Both the position numbers and the translations under genes were made by a program. This document shows, in pieces, positions 18,799 through 29,660 of a DNA stretch of 54,238 nt. Each line of letters opens with the position of its first letter. The stretch's first letter is position 1. Under the pieces are notes generated by a model, which searched no databases, was not told the DNA's origin, and worked only from the letters and a program-made list of their open reading frames with translations. This DNA comes from an uncultured Clostridium sp. (GTDB lineage: Bacteria > Bacillota > Clostridia > TANB77 > CAG-508). Location: assembly GCA_947363765.1 (NCBI GenBank), contig CANAQC010000007.1, forward strand, positions 1 to 54,238, given 5' to 3'.

Positions 18799-20892
18799 AT
18801 GGCAGACAAATTGATTATTGTAGAATCACCAGCAAAAGCAAATACCATTAAAAAATTCCTTGGAGGAAGTACTAAAGTAGTAGCATCTATGGGACATATT
18901 AGAGATTTACCAAAATCTAAAATGGGAATTGATATTGAACATGATTTTGAACCAGAATATATTAATATTAGGGGAAAAGGAGATTTAATAAAAAGTTTAA
19001 AAAAAGATGCAAAAAACGCTAAAAAAGTGTATCTTGCAACTGACCCTGATCGTGAAGGTGAAGCAATAGCATGGCATTTAGCACATATATTAGAAATTAA
19101 TGAAAAAGAATTAGTTCGTATAACCTTTAATGAAATTACAAAAGGAGCAGTACAAGAAGCAATAAAAAAACCAAGAACAATAGATATAAATTTAACTGAT
19201 GCACAACAAGCAAGAAGAGTATTAGATAGAATTGTTGGTTATAAAATTAGTCCAGTGCTTTGGAAAAAAGTTAGGCGTGGACTATCAGCAGGTAGAGTTC
19301 AATCTGTTGCAGTAAAACTAATTGTAGATAGAGAAGAAGAGATTGAAAAATTTATTCCAGAAGAATATTGGAATATATATGCATATCTTTTATGCCAAAA
19401 ATCTAAAAAGGTATTTGAAGCAAAATTTTATGGAAAAGATAATAAAAAACAAGAACTTCATAAACAAGAAGAAGTAAATGAGATTTTAAAAAATATAGAA
19501 AATGGACGATATATTGTTAAAGAAGTAAAAAATGGAGAAAGAAAACGTACACCAGCGCCTCCTTTTACAACAAGTACTATGCAACAAGAAGCTTCTAGGA
19601 AATTAGGATTTACATTAAAGAAAACAATGAGTGTAGCCCAAACCTTATATGAAGGGGTTAAAATACCAGAAAAAGGAACAGTAGGTTTAATTACTTATAT
19701 GAGAACAGATTCTACAAGAATTTCTGAAGTTGCAAGAAGTGCTGCAAAAAATCACATTTTAAAAACATATGGAGAACAATATTATAATAATAGATATTAT
19801 AAAACAGGAAAAGATTCACAAGATGCTCATGAAGCAATCAGACCAACATATGTAGAAATAACACCAGATGAGATTAAAGATTCTTTAACAAATGATCAAT
19901 ATAAGTTATATAAACTAATTTATAATAGGTTTATTGCAAGTCAAATGTCTAATGCTATTTTTGATACTATTAATGCAACAATTGATGTAAATAATTATAC
20001 TTTTAAAGCAAGTGGACAAAACTTAAAGTTTAAAGGATTTATGATATTATATGTAGAAGGGCAAGATGGAAAAGAAGAAGAAAATGAAACTAATTTGCCA
20101 TTATTAGAACAAAACCAAGAAGTAATAAAACAGAAGTTAGACCCAAAACAAAGTTTTACAGAACCACCACCAAGATATACAGAAGCAAGTTTAGTAAAAG
20201 CATTAGAAGAAAAAGGAATAGGAAGACCAAGTACGTATTCACCAACCATTACAACAATATTAGAAAGAAGATATATTGAAAAAACACAAAAACAATTAGC
20301 ACCAACAGAGCTTGGAAGAATAGTTAATAAATTGTTAATTGAAAATTTTAGTGATATAATAAATGTAGAATTTACTGCTAAAATGGAAAACCAATTTGAC
20401 CAAATAGCAGAAGGGAATAGAAATTGGAAAAATACTATAAAAGATTTCTACACACCATTTGAAGAAACAATTGAAAAAGTAGAAAAAGAATTAGAGCATG
20501 TAAAATTGGTAGAAGAAGTTTCTGATGTTCCTTGTGATAAATGTGGCAAAATGATGGTAATTAAATATGGAAGATATGGTAAATTTTTAGCATGTCCAGG
20601 ATATCCAGAATGTAAAAATGCAAAACCATTTGTAGAAACTATAGATGTTCCATGTCCAAAGTGTGGAGCAAAAGTACAAATACGTAAGACCAAAAAAAAG
20701 AGAAATTATTATATTTGTGAAAACAATCCAAAATCTTGTGATTATATTTCATGGAATAAACCAAAACTTGGAGAAAAATGGAATGAAGAAGATAGGGCAC
20801 AAATAGAAGATACTAAAAAAAGAAAAAAAACAAGTAAAAAAAGTACTACTAAGAAAAAAGCAACTACAAAATCAAAGAAAAAGATTAAATAA
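18799..20892 (+). CDS. topA: DNA topoisomerase I (type IA)
   Basis: Relaxes negative supercoils; 697 aa. The TOPRIM domain begins LIIVESPAKANTIKKFLG and contains the acidic LATDPDREGEAIAWHL motif. The active-site region is GTVGLITYMRTDSTRIS, with the catalytic Tyr in YMRTDS. Other blocks are SAGRVQSVAVKLI, DAHEAIRPT and LVKALEEKGIGRPSTYSPT. The C terminus holds two Cys4 zinc modules (CDKCGKMM...CPGYPEC and CPKCGAKV...CENNPKSC) and a Lys-rich tail. The ATG at 18799 follows GGGAG; an upstream in-frame start at 18754 overlaps the promoter. Confidence 0.96.
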   Translation: MADKLIIVESPAKANTIKKFLGGSTKVVASMGHIRDLPKSKMGIDIEHDFEPEYINIRGKGDLIKSLKKDAKNAKKVYLATDPDREGEAIAWHLAHILEINEKELVRITFNEITKGAVQEAIKKPRTIDINLTDAQQARRVLDRIVGYKISPVLWKKVRRGLSAGRVQSVAVKLIVDREEEIEKFIPEEYWNIYAYLLCQKSKKVFEAKFYGKDNKKQELHKQEEVNEILKNIENGRYIVKEVKNGERKRTPAPPFTTSTMQQEASRKLGFTLKKTMSVAQTLYEGVKIPEKGTVGLITYMRTDSTRISEVARSAAKNHILKTYGEQYYNNRYYKTGKDSQDAHEAIRPTYVEITPDEIKDSLTNDQYKLYKLIYNRFIASQMSNAIFDTINATIDVNNYTFKASGQNLKFKGFMILYVEGQDGKEEENETNLPLLEQNQEVIKQKLDPKQSFTEPPPRYTEASLVKALEEKGIGRPSTYSPTITTILERRYIEKTQKQLAPTELGRIVNKLLIENFSDIINVEFTAKMENQFDQIAEGNRNWKNTIKDFYTPFEETIEKVEKELEHVKLVEEVSDVPCDKCGKMMVIKYGRYGKFLACPGYPECKNAKPFVETIDVPCPKCGAKVQIRKTKKKRNYYICENNPKSCDYISWNKPKLGEKWNEEDRAQIEDTKKRKKTSKKSTTKKKATTKSKKKIK

Positions 20893-20914
20893 AAAAGAAA
20901 GGATAAAATAGTAA

Positions 20915-22216
20915 ATGGAAAAATGTTTATTATTAGGAAATGGTGGAAGAGAAGCAGTTCTTGCAGAATATATAAGTAAAGGATATTCTTTATATAGTGT
21001 ATTACCATATGAAAATCCATCAATTATTGATGCTATAAATGAATCAAACGGAAAATATATAATAGGTTCACCTTTTGATAAAAAACTAGTAGAAGATTTT
21101 ATAAGAAAAGAAAATATACAAACATGTGTTGTAAGTAGTGATAATTTATTACAAGAAGGATTAATTGATCTTGCAAAAAGTCTTGGATTAAAAGTGTTTG
21201 GACCAACAAGCAAAGGTGCAAAATTGGAGTGGAGTAAAACATATGCTTTAGACATAGTAAAAAAAATAAAACCAGAGATGGTTATTAAAAACTTTTGCAT
21301 TACAAACGAAAATGAATTAGAAGATGCAATGAAATATTATGAAAATGATGAGTTTGTAGTAAAACCAGAAGGATTAACTGGTGGAAAAGGAGTAAAAGTA
21401 GGAGGAATACATTTTAAAGGGAAAAATGAAGGATATGAATATGCAAAATCTTGTCTTTTAGATAGTGGAAAAGTAATTGTTCAACAAAAGATAGAAGGTT
21501 CAGAATTTACTGTAATGGCGCTTACTGATGGAAGAAATATTGTTGTTACACCAATTACATTTGATTATCCATATAGATATGAAAATGATAAAGGACCAGG
21601 AACTGGTGGAATGGGATGTATGAGTTTTAAAGATGGATTATTACCATTTTTAAATCAATCTGATGTAGATGAATGTGCAGATTTAATTAAAAAAACTATA
21701 CAATATGTTAATAAAGACTCTATAGAGTTTACAGGAGTAATATATGGTGGATTCTTTAAATGTAAAGATGGTATTAAATTTATTGAATTTAATGCAAGAT
21801 TTGGAGACCCAGAAGCAATCAATGTACTAAATGCATTACAAACACCATTTACAGAAGTTATGAAACATATTACAAATGGAGACTTATCTACCAATAATTG
21901 CAAATTTTTAAATAAATATACTTTTACAGTATATATTGTTAGTAAAGAATATGCAGTAAGTAAATCTAGTAATCCATGTATTTTTACACTAGATAAAAAT
22001 AAAATTACAGATGCTGGTTTAAAATTATATTTTGCAAATTCAAAACAAATTGAACAAAATAAATATACATCTGTTAGTACATCAAGATTATTTGCAATAG
22101 AGGCTACAGGTGAAGATTTAGAAAATTTAAGAAAAAAAGTATATGATGTAATAGAACAAGCGGTTGATACCAAATTAGATTACAGAAAAGACATTGGAAA
22201 TATATATGTTCATTAA
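20915..22216 (+). CDS. purD: Phosphoribosylamine-glycine ligase
   Basis: Second step of purine synthesis (PRA + Gly + ATP to GAR); 433 aa. It has the GNGGREAVLA N-terminal loop, an ATP-grasp domain with KPEGLTGGKGVKVGG, the PYRYENDKGPGTGGMGC block, FIEFNARFGDPEAINVL and a C-terminal domain. The Gly-rich N terminus is typical of PurD. Two neighbours, purN and purF, belong to the same pathway, so this is a small pur group although purN is on the other strand. Confidence 0.94.
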   Translation: MEKCLLLGNGGREAVLAEYISKGYSLYSVLPYENPSIIDAINESNGKYIIGSPFDKKLVEDFIRKENIQTCVVSSDNLLQEGLIDLAKSLGLKVFGPTSKGAKLEWSKTYALDIVKKIKPEMVIKNFCITNENELEDAMKYYENDEFVVKPEGLTGGKGVKVGGIHFKGKNEGYEYAKSCLLDSGKVIVQQKIEGSEFTVMALTDGRNIVVTPITFDYPYRYENDKGPGTGGMGCMSFKDGLLPFLNQSDVDECADLIKKTIQYVNKDSIEFTGVIYGGFFKCKDGIKFIEFNARFGDPEAINVLNALQTPFTEVMKHITNGDLSTNNCKFLNKYTFTVYIVSKEYAVSKSSNPCIFTLDKNKITDAGLKLYFANSKQIEQNKYTSVSTSRLFAIEATGEDLENLRKKVYDVIEQAVDTKLDYRKDIGNIYVH

Positions 22217-22224
22217 AATAGTAT

Positions 22225-22260
22225 AAAAAAATACATTCTTTATAAAGAATGTATTTTTTT
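22225..22260. terminator. Bidirectional terminator between purD and purN
   Basis: A perfect 16-bp stem (AAAAAAATACATTCTT / AAGAATGTATTTTTTT) with a 4-nt loop sits between convergent genes. T runs on both strands make it usable in both directions. Confidence 0.9.
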
Positions 22261-22263
22261 AGC

Positions 22264-22837
22264 TTACTGTTTTTCTTTTGCAAACTCTTGCAATACTTCT
22301 ATTAGCTGAACTTTTTCTATAGATTGTATTTTTGAAGCTAAAGTTTCTTTAGTATCAGTTGGTTCTATTTTTACTTTAGTTTGTTTTATAATATTTCCTT
22401 TATCATATTCATTATTCACATAGTGAAGAGTAACACCACTATATTCTTCTTTTGATTCTATAACGGCTTTATGAACATTCATACCATACATACCTTTTCC
22501 ACCAAACTTTGGAAGTAGAGATGGATGTGTATTAATAATAGTATAACTATTTAGTAAATTATTACCAATTAATTTTAAATATCCAGCAAGTACAATTAAA
22601 TCAATTGAATAATCTTTTAGTTTTTGGCTTAATTCTTGGTCAATTTCTATAGTAGTTTTATTTTTAATTATATAAGTATCGATATTAGCCTTTTTTGCTC
22701 TTGTTAAAGCATAAGCATTTTTATTATCAGAAACTACAAGTTGAATTTTAGCATCTAATATTTTATTTTTAATAGCATCTATAACACTTTGTAAAGTTGT
22801 TCCATTTCCGTGATGCAAAAACAACAATATTATACAT
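22264..22837 (-). CDS. purN: Phosphoribosylglycinamide formyltransferase, one CGGA site
   Basis: Transfers a formyl group from 10-formyl-THF to GAR. With the minus-strand CGGA (22810-22807) read as Gly10 it is 190 aa. It starts MYNIVVFAS-G-NGTTLQSVIDAI, the N-terminal phosphate-binding SGNG loop. Catalytic motifs are IINTHPSLLPKFGGKGMYG and HYVNNEYDKGNII (family HxVxxxxD). The ATG at 22837 has AGGAG 7 nt upstream. Without the shift only a short peptide and a fragment lacking the true start are read. Confidence 0.94.
22807..22810 (-). other. CGGA site 12 in purN (Gly10, minus strand)
   Basis: VVFAS, then CGGA, then NGTTLQ. The GAR transformylase substrate loop SGNG needs this Gly. The site shows the effect on both strands. 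The preceding codon is TCA. Confidence 0.95.
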
Positions 22838-22997
22838 AATACCACTCCTATTTTTTAAAAATAACTTACTAATACAGTATAACAAAAAGTAATTTTTTTT
22901 ACAATATCTACTATACATTTTACAAAATATTCGATATAATAAAATTAGAGTGCAAAAAGTGACAAATTGTAACATGTAAAAGGGAGAGAATGAATAA

Positions 22998-24416
22998 ATG
23001 TTTCGTAAATTAAAAGAAGAATGTGGAATTTTTGGCGTATATTCTATGGAAAATGAAGAAGAATTAGCAAATATTACTTGTATAGGTCTTTCAAGTTTAC
23101 AACATAGAGGAGAAGAAGCTTGTGGAATTGCTATAAATAATGGTGGAATAGTTTCATATCATAAAGATATAGGACTTGTTTCTAGTGTATTTAAACCACA
23201 TATTTTACAAACATTACCAAAAGGAAAGATGTCAATTGGACATGTTCGTTATTCAACAACAGGCTCTCCTAAAAAAGAAAATGCACAACCGATTGTAACA
23301 AGATATGCAAAAGGAAATCTTTGTATTGTACATAATGGGAATCTTACTAATGCAGTAGAATTAAAAGAGGAATTACAACAAGCAGGAGCAATTTTTAATT
23401 CTACTTCAGATACAGAAGTAATTGCATACCTTATTGCAAGAGAAAGGCTAAAAACACATTCTATTGAAGATGCTGTTAAAAATGCAGTAAGTTATATAAA
23501 AGGAGCATATTCACTTTTAGTTATGTCATCTAAAAAACTAATTGCATTAAGAGATCCACAAGGATTTAGACCTTTATGTATGGGAAAAATAGATAAAAAT
23601 ATTGTATTTTCTTCAGAAAGCTGTGCACTAGATACAGTTGGTGCAGAGTTTGTAAGAGATATAGAACCAGGAGAAATGGTAATTGTAACTGACAATAAAG
23701 TAAAATCACTATTTTATAGTAATGGAAAAAATGAAGGATTATGTATTTTTGAATATATTTATTTAGCAAGACCAGATTCTACTATTGATGGATTAAATGT
23801 TCACAAGTTTAGAAAAGAAGTAGGAAAAGCTTTAGCAAGACAAGCTCCAGTAGATGCAGATATAGTAGCAGGTGTTCCAGATTCAGGAAATGATGCTGCC
23901 CTTGGATATTCAAAAGAATCTAAAATACCATATGATATGGTATTTGTTAAAAGTAAATATATAGGAAGAACCTTTATTTTACCTACACAAGCACAACGTA
24001 AATCGAAGGTAGCTCTTAAACTAAATCCAATTAAAGAAAATGTAAAAAATAAAAAAATTGTATTAGTAGATGATTCAATTGTAAGAGGAACTACTATAAC
24101 TAGGATAGTTCAAATATTAAAAAAAGCAGGTGCAAAAGAGGTACATTTACGTATTGCATCTCCTGCATATACAGACATTTGTTATTTTGGAACAGATGTA
24201 GCAGACAAAAAAAATCTAATTGCTAATAATAAGACAATAGAAGAAATAAGAGAGGAAATAGGAGCCGATTCATTAGAATATTTAAGTATGGAAAGTTTAT
24301 TAGAAATTGCAAAAAAATCAAATAGAAATGGATTTTGTACAGGATGCTTTACTGGTAAATATCCAATATCTGTACCAGACGAAATTCAAAAAGATAAATT
24401 TGAAAAAATATTTTAA
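22998..24416 (+). CDS. purF: Amidophosphoribosyltransferase
   Basis: First committed step of purine synthesis; 472 aa. A short propeptide (MFRKLKEE) precedes the N-terminal Cys nucleophile in CGIFGVYS. The glutaminase domain has GHVRYSTTG and HNGNLTN. The PRT domain has the PRPP loop IVLVDDSIVRGTT. The C-terminal Cys cluster around FCTGCFTGKYP fits the Fe-S-type Bacillus class. It is divergent from purN across a 160-bp gap that probably holds both promoters. Confidence 0.96.
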   Translation: MFRKLKEECGIFGVYSMENEEELANITCIGLSSLQHRGEEACGIAINNGGIVSYHKDIGLVSSVFKPHILQTLPKGKMSIGHVRYSTTGSPKKENAQPIVTRYAKGNLCIVHNGNLTNAVELKEELQQAGAIFNSTSDTEVIAYLIARERLKTHSIEDAVKNAVSYIKGAYSLLVMSSKKLIALRDPQGFRPLCMGKIDKNIVFSSESCALDTVGAEFVRDIEPGEMVIVTDNKVKSLFYSNGKNEGLCIFEYIYLARPDSTIDGLNVHKFRKEVGKALARQAPVDADIVAGVPDSGNDAALGYSKESKIPYDMVFVKSKYIGRTFILPTQAQRKSKVALKLNPIKENVKNKKIVLVDDSIVRGTTITRIVQILKKAGAKEVHLRIASPAYTDICYFGTDVADKKNLIANNKTIEEIREEIGADSLEYLSMESLLEIAKKSNRNGFCTGCFTGKYPISVPDEIQKDKFEKIF

Positions 24417-24480
24417 ATTTTGTAAAAAAATGTTGCAATTTATTTATAGGAATGATAGACTAATACTAGAGTTAAAGAAT

Positions 24481-24528
24481 AGATTAAAAAAAAACTAATT
24501 TTTTAGGGATTTTTTTAATCTGTTTTTT
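24481..24528 (+). terminator. Terminator after purF
   Basis: AGATTAAAAAAA pairs with TTTTTTTAATCT, followed by a second T run. Confidence 0.8.
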
Positions 24529-24541
24529 TATACAATAGTAA

Positions 24542-24597
24542 AAACGTCCTACACCATGCAAGATAAAACGTACTTATGGCAAGGATGATTTTTTTGT
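24542..24597 (+). promoter_or_regulatory. Hairpin with T tract in the pyrG leader (possible attenuator)
   Basis: GTCCT (24546-24550) pairs with AGGAT (24582-24586), and CCAT with ATGG inside it, with small internal loops, followed by seven T's 22 bp before the pyrG ATG. A second AAAACGT copy lies in the loop. Gram-positive pyrG is often controlled by attenuation, and this could be such an element. I do not recognise a known riboswitch consensus. Confidence 0.4.
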
Positions 24598-24613
24598 TTC
24601 AAGAAAGAGGTAA

Positions 24614-26224
<1,611 letters not shown>

Positions 26225-26250
26225 AAAATAGTAAAACAGAATAAAGTTAT

Positions 26251-26285
26251 AAAAACGTTCATACAAATAGTATGAACGTTTTTTG
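26251..26285 (+). terminator. Terminator after pyrG
   Basis: A perfect 13-bp stem AAAAACGTTCATA / TATGAACGTTTTT with a 7-nt loop, ending in T's. Confidence 0.9.
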
Positions 26286-26302
26286 TGAAAAATATGTAAA
26301 TT

Positions 26303-26329
26303 TTAGCAAACAGTATTGACATTTGCTAA
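26303..26329 (+). promoter_or_regulatory. Degenerate second CIRCE over the -35 element
   Basis: TTAGCA-N15-TGCTAA has the same 27-bp geometry and outer half-sites as CIRCE, but with inner bases AAC/ATT instead of CTC/GAG. Extended by one base on each side it is a perfect 9-bp inverted repeat, TTTAGCAAA / TTTGCTAAA. It overlaps TTGACA at 26316-26321. Confidence 0.6.
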
Positions 26330-26342
26330 ATTTAGGTATAAA
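26316..26342 (+). promoter_or_regulatory. groESL promoter
   Basis: TTGACA (26316-26321) with TATAAA at 26337 (15 bp spacing) or TAAATT at 26339 (17 bp). It lies directly before the CIRCE. Confidence 0.6.
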
Positions 26343-26345
26343 TTA

Positions 26346-26372
26346 TTAGCAGTCGAAGAAAAGGAGTGCTAA
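26346..26372 (+). promoter_or_regulatory. CIRCE (HrcA operator) upstream of groESL
   Basis: TTAGCAGTC-N9-GAGTGCTAA. The consensus is TTAGCACTC-N9-GAGTGCTAA, so one base of the left arm differs. HrcA binds this element and represses chaperone genes until heat stress. Confidence 0.92.
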
Positions 26373-26383
26373 TAATTTTATAA

Positions 26384-26698
<315 letters not shown>

Positions 26699-26710
26699 TA
26701 GTGTAAACTA

Positions 26711-28427
<1,717 letters not shown>

Positions 28428-28430
28428 AAT

Positions 28431-28459
28431 TTGGCAAATCGCATAATATATGATATAAT
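28431..28459 (+). promoter_or_regulatory. Sigma-A promoter of the foreign-looking ORF
   Basis: TTGGCA (28431-28436), 17 bp, then TATAAT (28454-28459), close behind the groEL stop. Confidence 0.65.
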
Positions 28460-28510
28460 AATTATGTAACCAAAAAGCCACAGAGCAAAAATAGAAAGGA
28501 AAACATTAAA

Positions 28511-28972
28511 ATGAAAGAACGGAAAGAAGATGTAAAGGATTTGGAAAGAAAAGCATTAAATGATGTAATTGGGCAGCAACAAGAAACACAAGAAGATGCC
28601 CAATTATCCATAACTCGTTGGCAAGTAGCTTGCGTAATGCTACTCATTATTGCAATAGGATTAGGGATATGTTCATATGATAGCTATAAATTAGGCTATC
28701 AGGATGGATATGAAAAAAGCGAGTCCATGAACAAAGTTACAGGGAAACAAAAAGTGGTAGAAGACGAAAAGATATATACATATGAAGATAGCTTTACTAA
28801 CGGCTGCAATTTAAGTAATGCATATTATGTATTACGGTTTGACCAATTGATTCCCAATAAAGAAAAACAGGACTTGATAACATGGGCGGAGGAGATAATG
28901 CAGAATCCTAATTCAGAAGCTGTTGCAGAATTTTTAAATGCTTATAGCAAAAAAATTTCTGAATATTATTGA
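28511..28972 (+). CDS. Single-pass membrane protein of unknown function, the only ORF with CGG read in frame
   Basis: A 153-aa protein in the standard code: charged N terminus, one membrane helix (about residues 43-58), then a short Tyr-rich segment (YDSYKLGYQDGYEKSE) and an acidic helical C terminus. I do not recognise the family. Base use differs from the neighbours, with many G/C-ending codons (GGG, CAG, GCG, TGC, GAG). It contains two zero-frame CGG codons: CGGA at 28520 (codon 4) and CGGT at 28835 (codon 109). Under the CGGN=Gly rule seen everywhere else, translation from this ATG would end after seven residues. It may be a recent arrival, dead, or decoded differently. It has its own promoter and terminator. 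Confidence 0.55.
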   Translation: MKERKEDVKDLERKALNDVIGQQQETQEDAQLSITRWQVACVMLLIIAIGLGICSYDSYKLGYQDGYEKSESMNKVTGKQKVVEDEKIYTYEDSFTNGCNLSNAYYVLRFDQLIPNKEKQDLITWAEEIMQNPNSEAVAEFLNAYSKKISEYY

Positions 28973-29006
28973 TGTTTTACTGATTTAATCGAATTATGAA
29001 GATTAT

Positions 29007-29047
29007 AAAAAAAGGCAAAGTTCTATAAAAGAACAATGCCTTTTTTT
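29007..29047 (+). terminator. Terminator after the foreign-looking ORF
   Basis: AAAAAAAGGCA with its complement TGCC and T's, enclosing an inner GTTCT/AGAAC stem. The T run on the plus strand and A run at the left make it usable by the minus-strand genes as well. Confidence 0.85.
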
Positions 29048-29089
29048 AATGGATTTCTAATTTCGAATGACTAATATCTAATCTCTAAA

Positions 29090-29233
29090 TTAGCAACATC
29101 CACCACATCTACCGCCGAAGCCGTTTCCACCACAACAGCAGCAAAGAACTAATATAACTATAATGATCCAAATGCAGTTGTCTCCACCGAAACCACAGCC
29201 GCATCCACATCCGCAACCTCTATTTTCTGGCAT
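29090..29233 (-). CDS. Tiny Gly/Cys-rich membrane protein (47 aa)
   Basis: A minus-strand gene with a strong AAGGGGGGAAAG ribosome site. The N terminus is MPENRGCGCGCGCGFGG, then NCIWIIIVILVL as the membrane helix, then a Cys/Gly tail CCCCGGNGFGGRCGGCC. The layout resembles the YjcZ/GY-rich small proteins that are abundant around spores of Firmicutes. Several CGG trinucleotides lie within it, all out of frame. It sits behind the 33-aa gene on the same strand and is probably cotranscribed. Confidence 0.8.
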   Translation of the reverse strand: MPENRGCGCGCGCGFGGDNCIWIIIVILVLCCCCGGNGFGGRCGGCC

Positions 29234-29289
29234 AATCTTTCCCCCCTTTCAAATGTTTAATGTACTTCTCAGTTTAAGGGCAAGATTTA

Positions 29290-29392
29290 CTAGTTGCATC
29301 TGCATGTGCAGTTTCTGTTGCCACAGCTACCGAAAAAGTAGTAAAAATAAGATAATGAACCATAAAATCTCACTGTTACAACAATTTCCCAT
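29290..29392 (-). CDS. Tiny Cys-rich membrane protein (33 aa) joined by one CGGT site
   Basis: A minus-strand gene with AGGGAGG about 8 nt before the ATG at 29392. It reads MGNCCNSEILWFIILFLLLF, then CGGT, then SCGNRNCTCRCN and TAG. In frame 0 CGG is followed directly by TAG, so no C-terminal part would be made. With the quadruplet read as Gly it gets the same helix-plus-Cys-tail plan as its 47-aa neighbour. Too short for routine gene calling. A role in spores is inferred from the resemblance only. Confidence 0.72.
29329..29332 (-). other. CGGT site 13 in the 33-aa Cys-rich gene (Gly21)
   Basis: LLLF, then CGGT, then SCGNRNCTC. Here the CGG is followed by AG, so frame 0 ends at TAG immediately. 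The preceding codon is TTT. Confidence 0.8.
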
Positions 29393-29617
29393 TTTAAGCA
29401 ACCTCCCTATAAAGAACTTAAGTTTTTTGTTCTTTCGTATGGTATATACTATTCTTTTATTAAAAAAAGTGTTACAAAATTTTAAAAACTAATTATTATA
29501 AATTTATAGTTATATTAAAACTATATTATTTAGCAATAGCATGTATCTAGTGATATATTTATTTTTAAAATTCAACAATTTATTTAAAAAAACTATACAA
29601 AAAATAATAATAAATGA

Positions 29618-29623
29618 TATAAT
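29618..29623 (+). promoter_or_regulatory. Probable -10 of the mutL promoter; gap 29393-29660 otherwise empty
   Basis: TATAAT, with TATACA 18 bp upstream at 29594-29599. I see no gene, repeat or clear operator in the rest of the 268-bp gap, which must also contain the promoter of the minus-strand tiny genes. Confidence 0.5.
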
Positions 29624-29660
29624 TCATATAAACCAAACTTAAAAAGAAGGGGTATTTTAT

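Noticed and set aside
22769-22975. Minus-strand 68-aa ORF before purN
   Set aside because: Only its last part is the true purN start; the rest is intergenic, and the frame ends because CGGA is not shifted.
28511-28972. Insertion sequence or prophage around the foreign-looking ORF
   Set aside because: No transposase, inverted repeats or target duplication were seen; only the codon use differs.
29163-29492. Plus-strand ORF of 109 aa (His/Pro-rich start)
   Set aside because: It is the antisense of the two minus-strand Cys-rich genes. It has no ribosome site and its composition follows from Gly/Cys codons read backwards.
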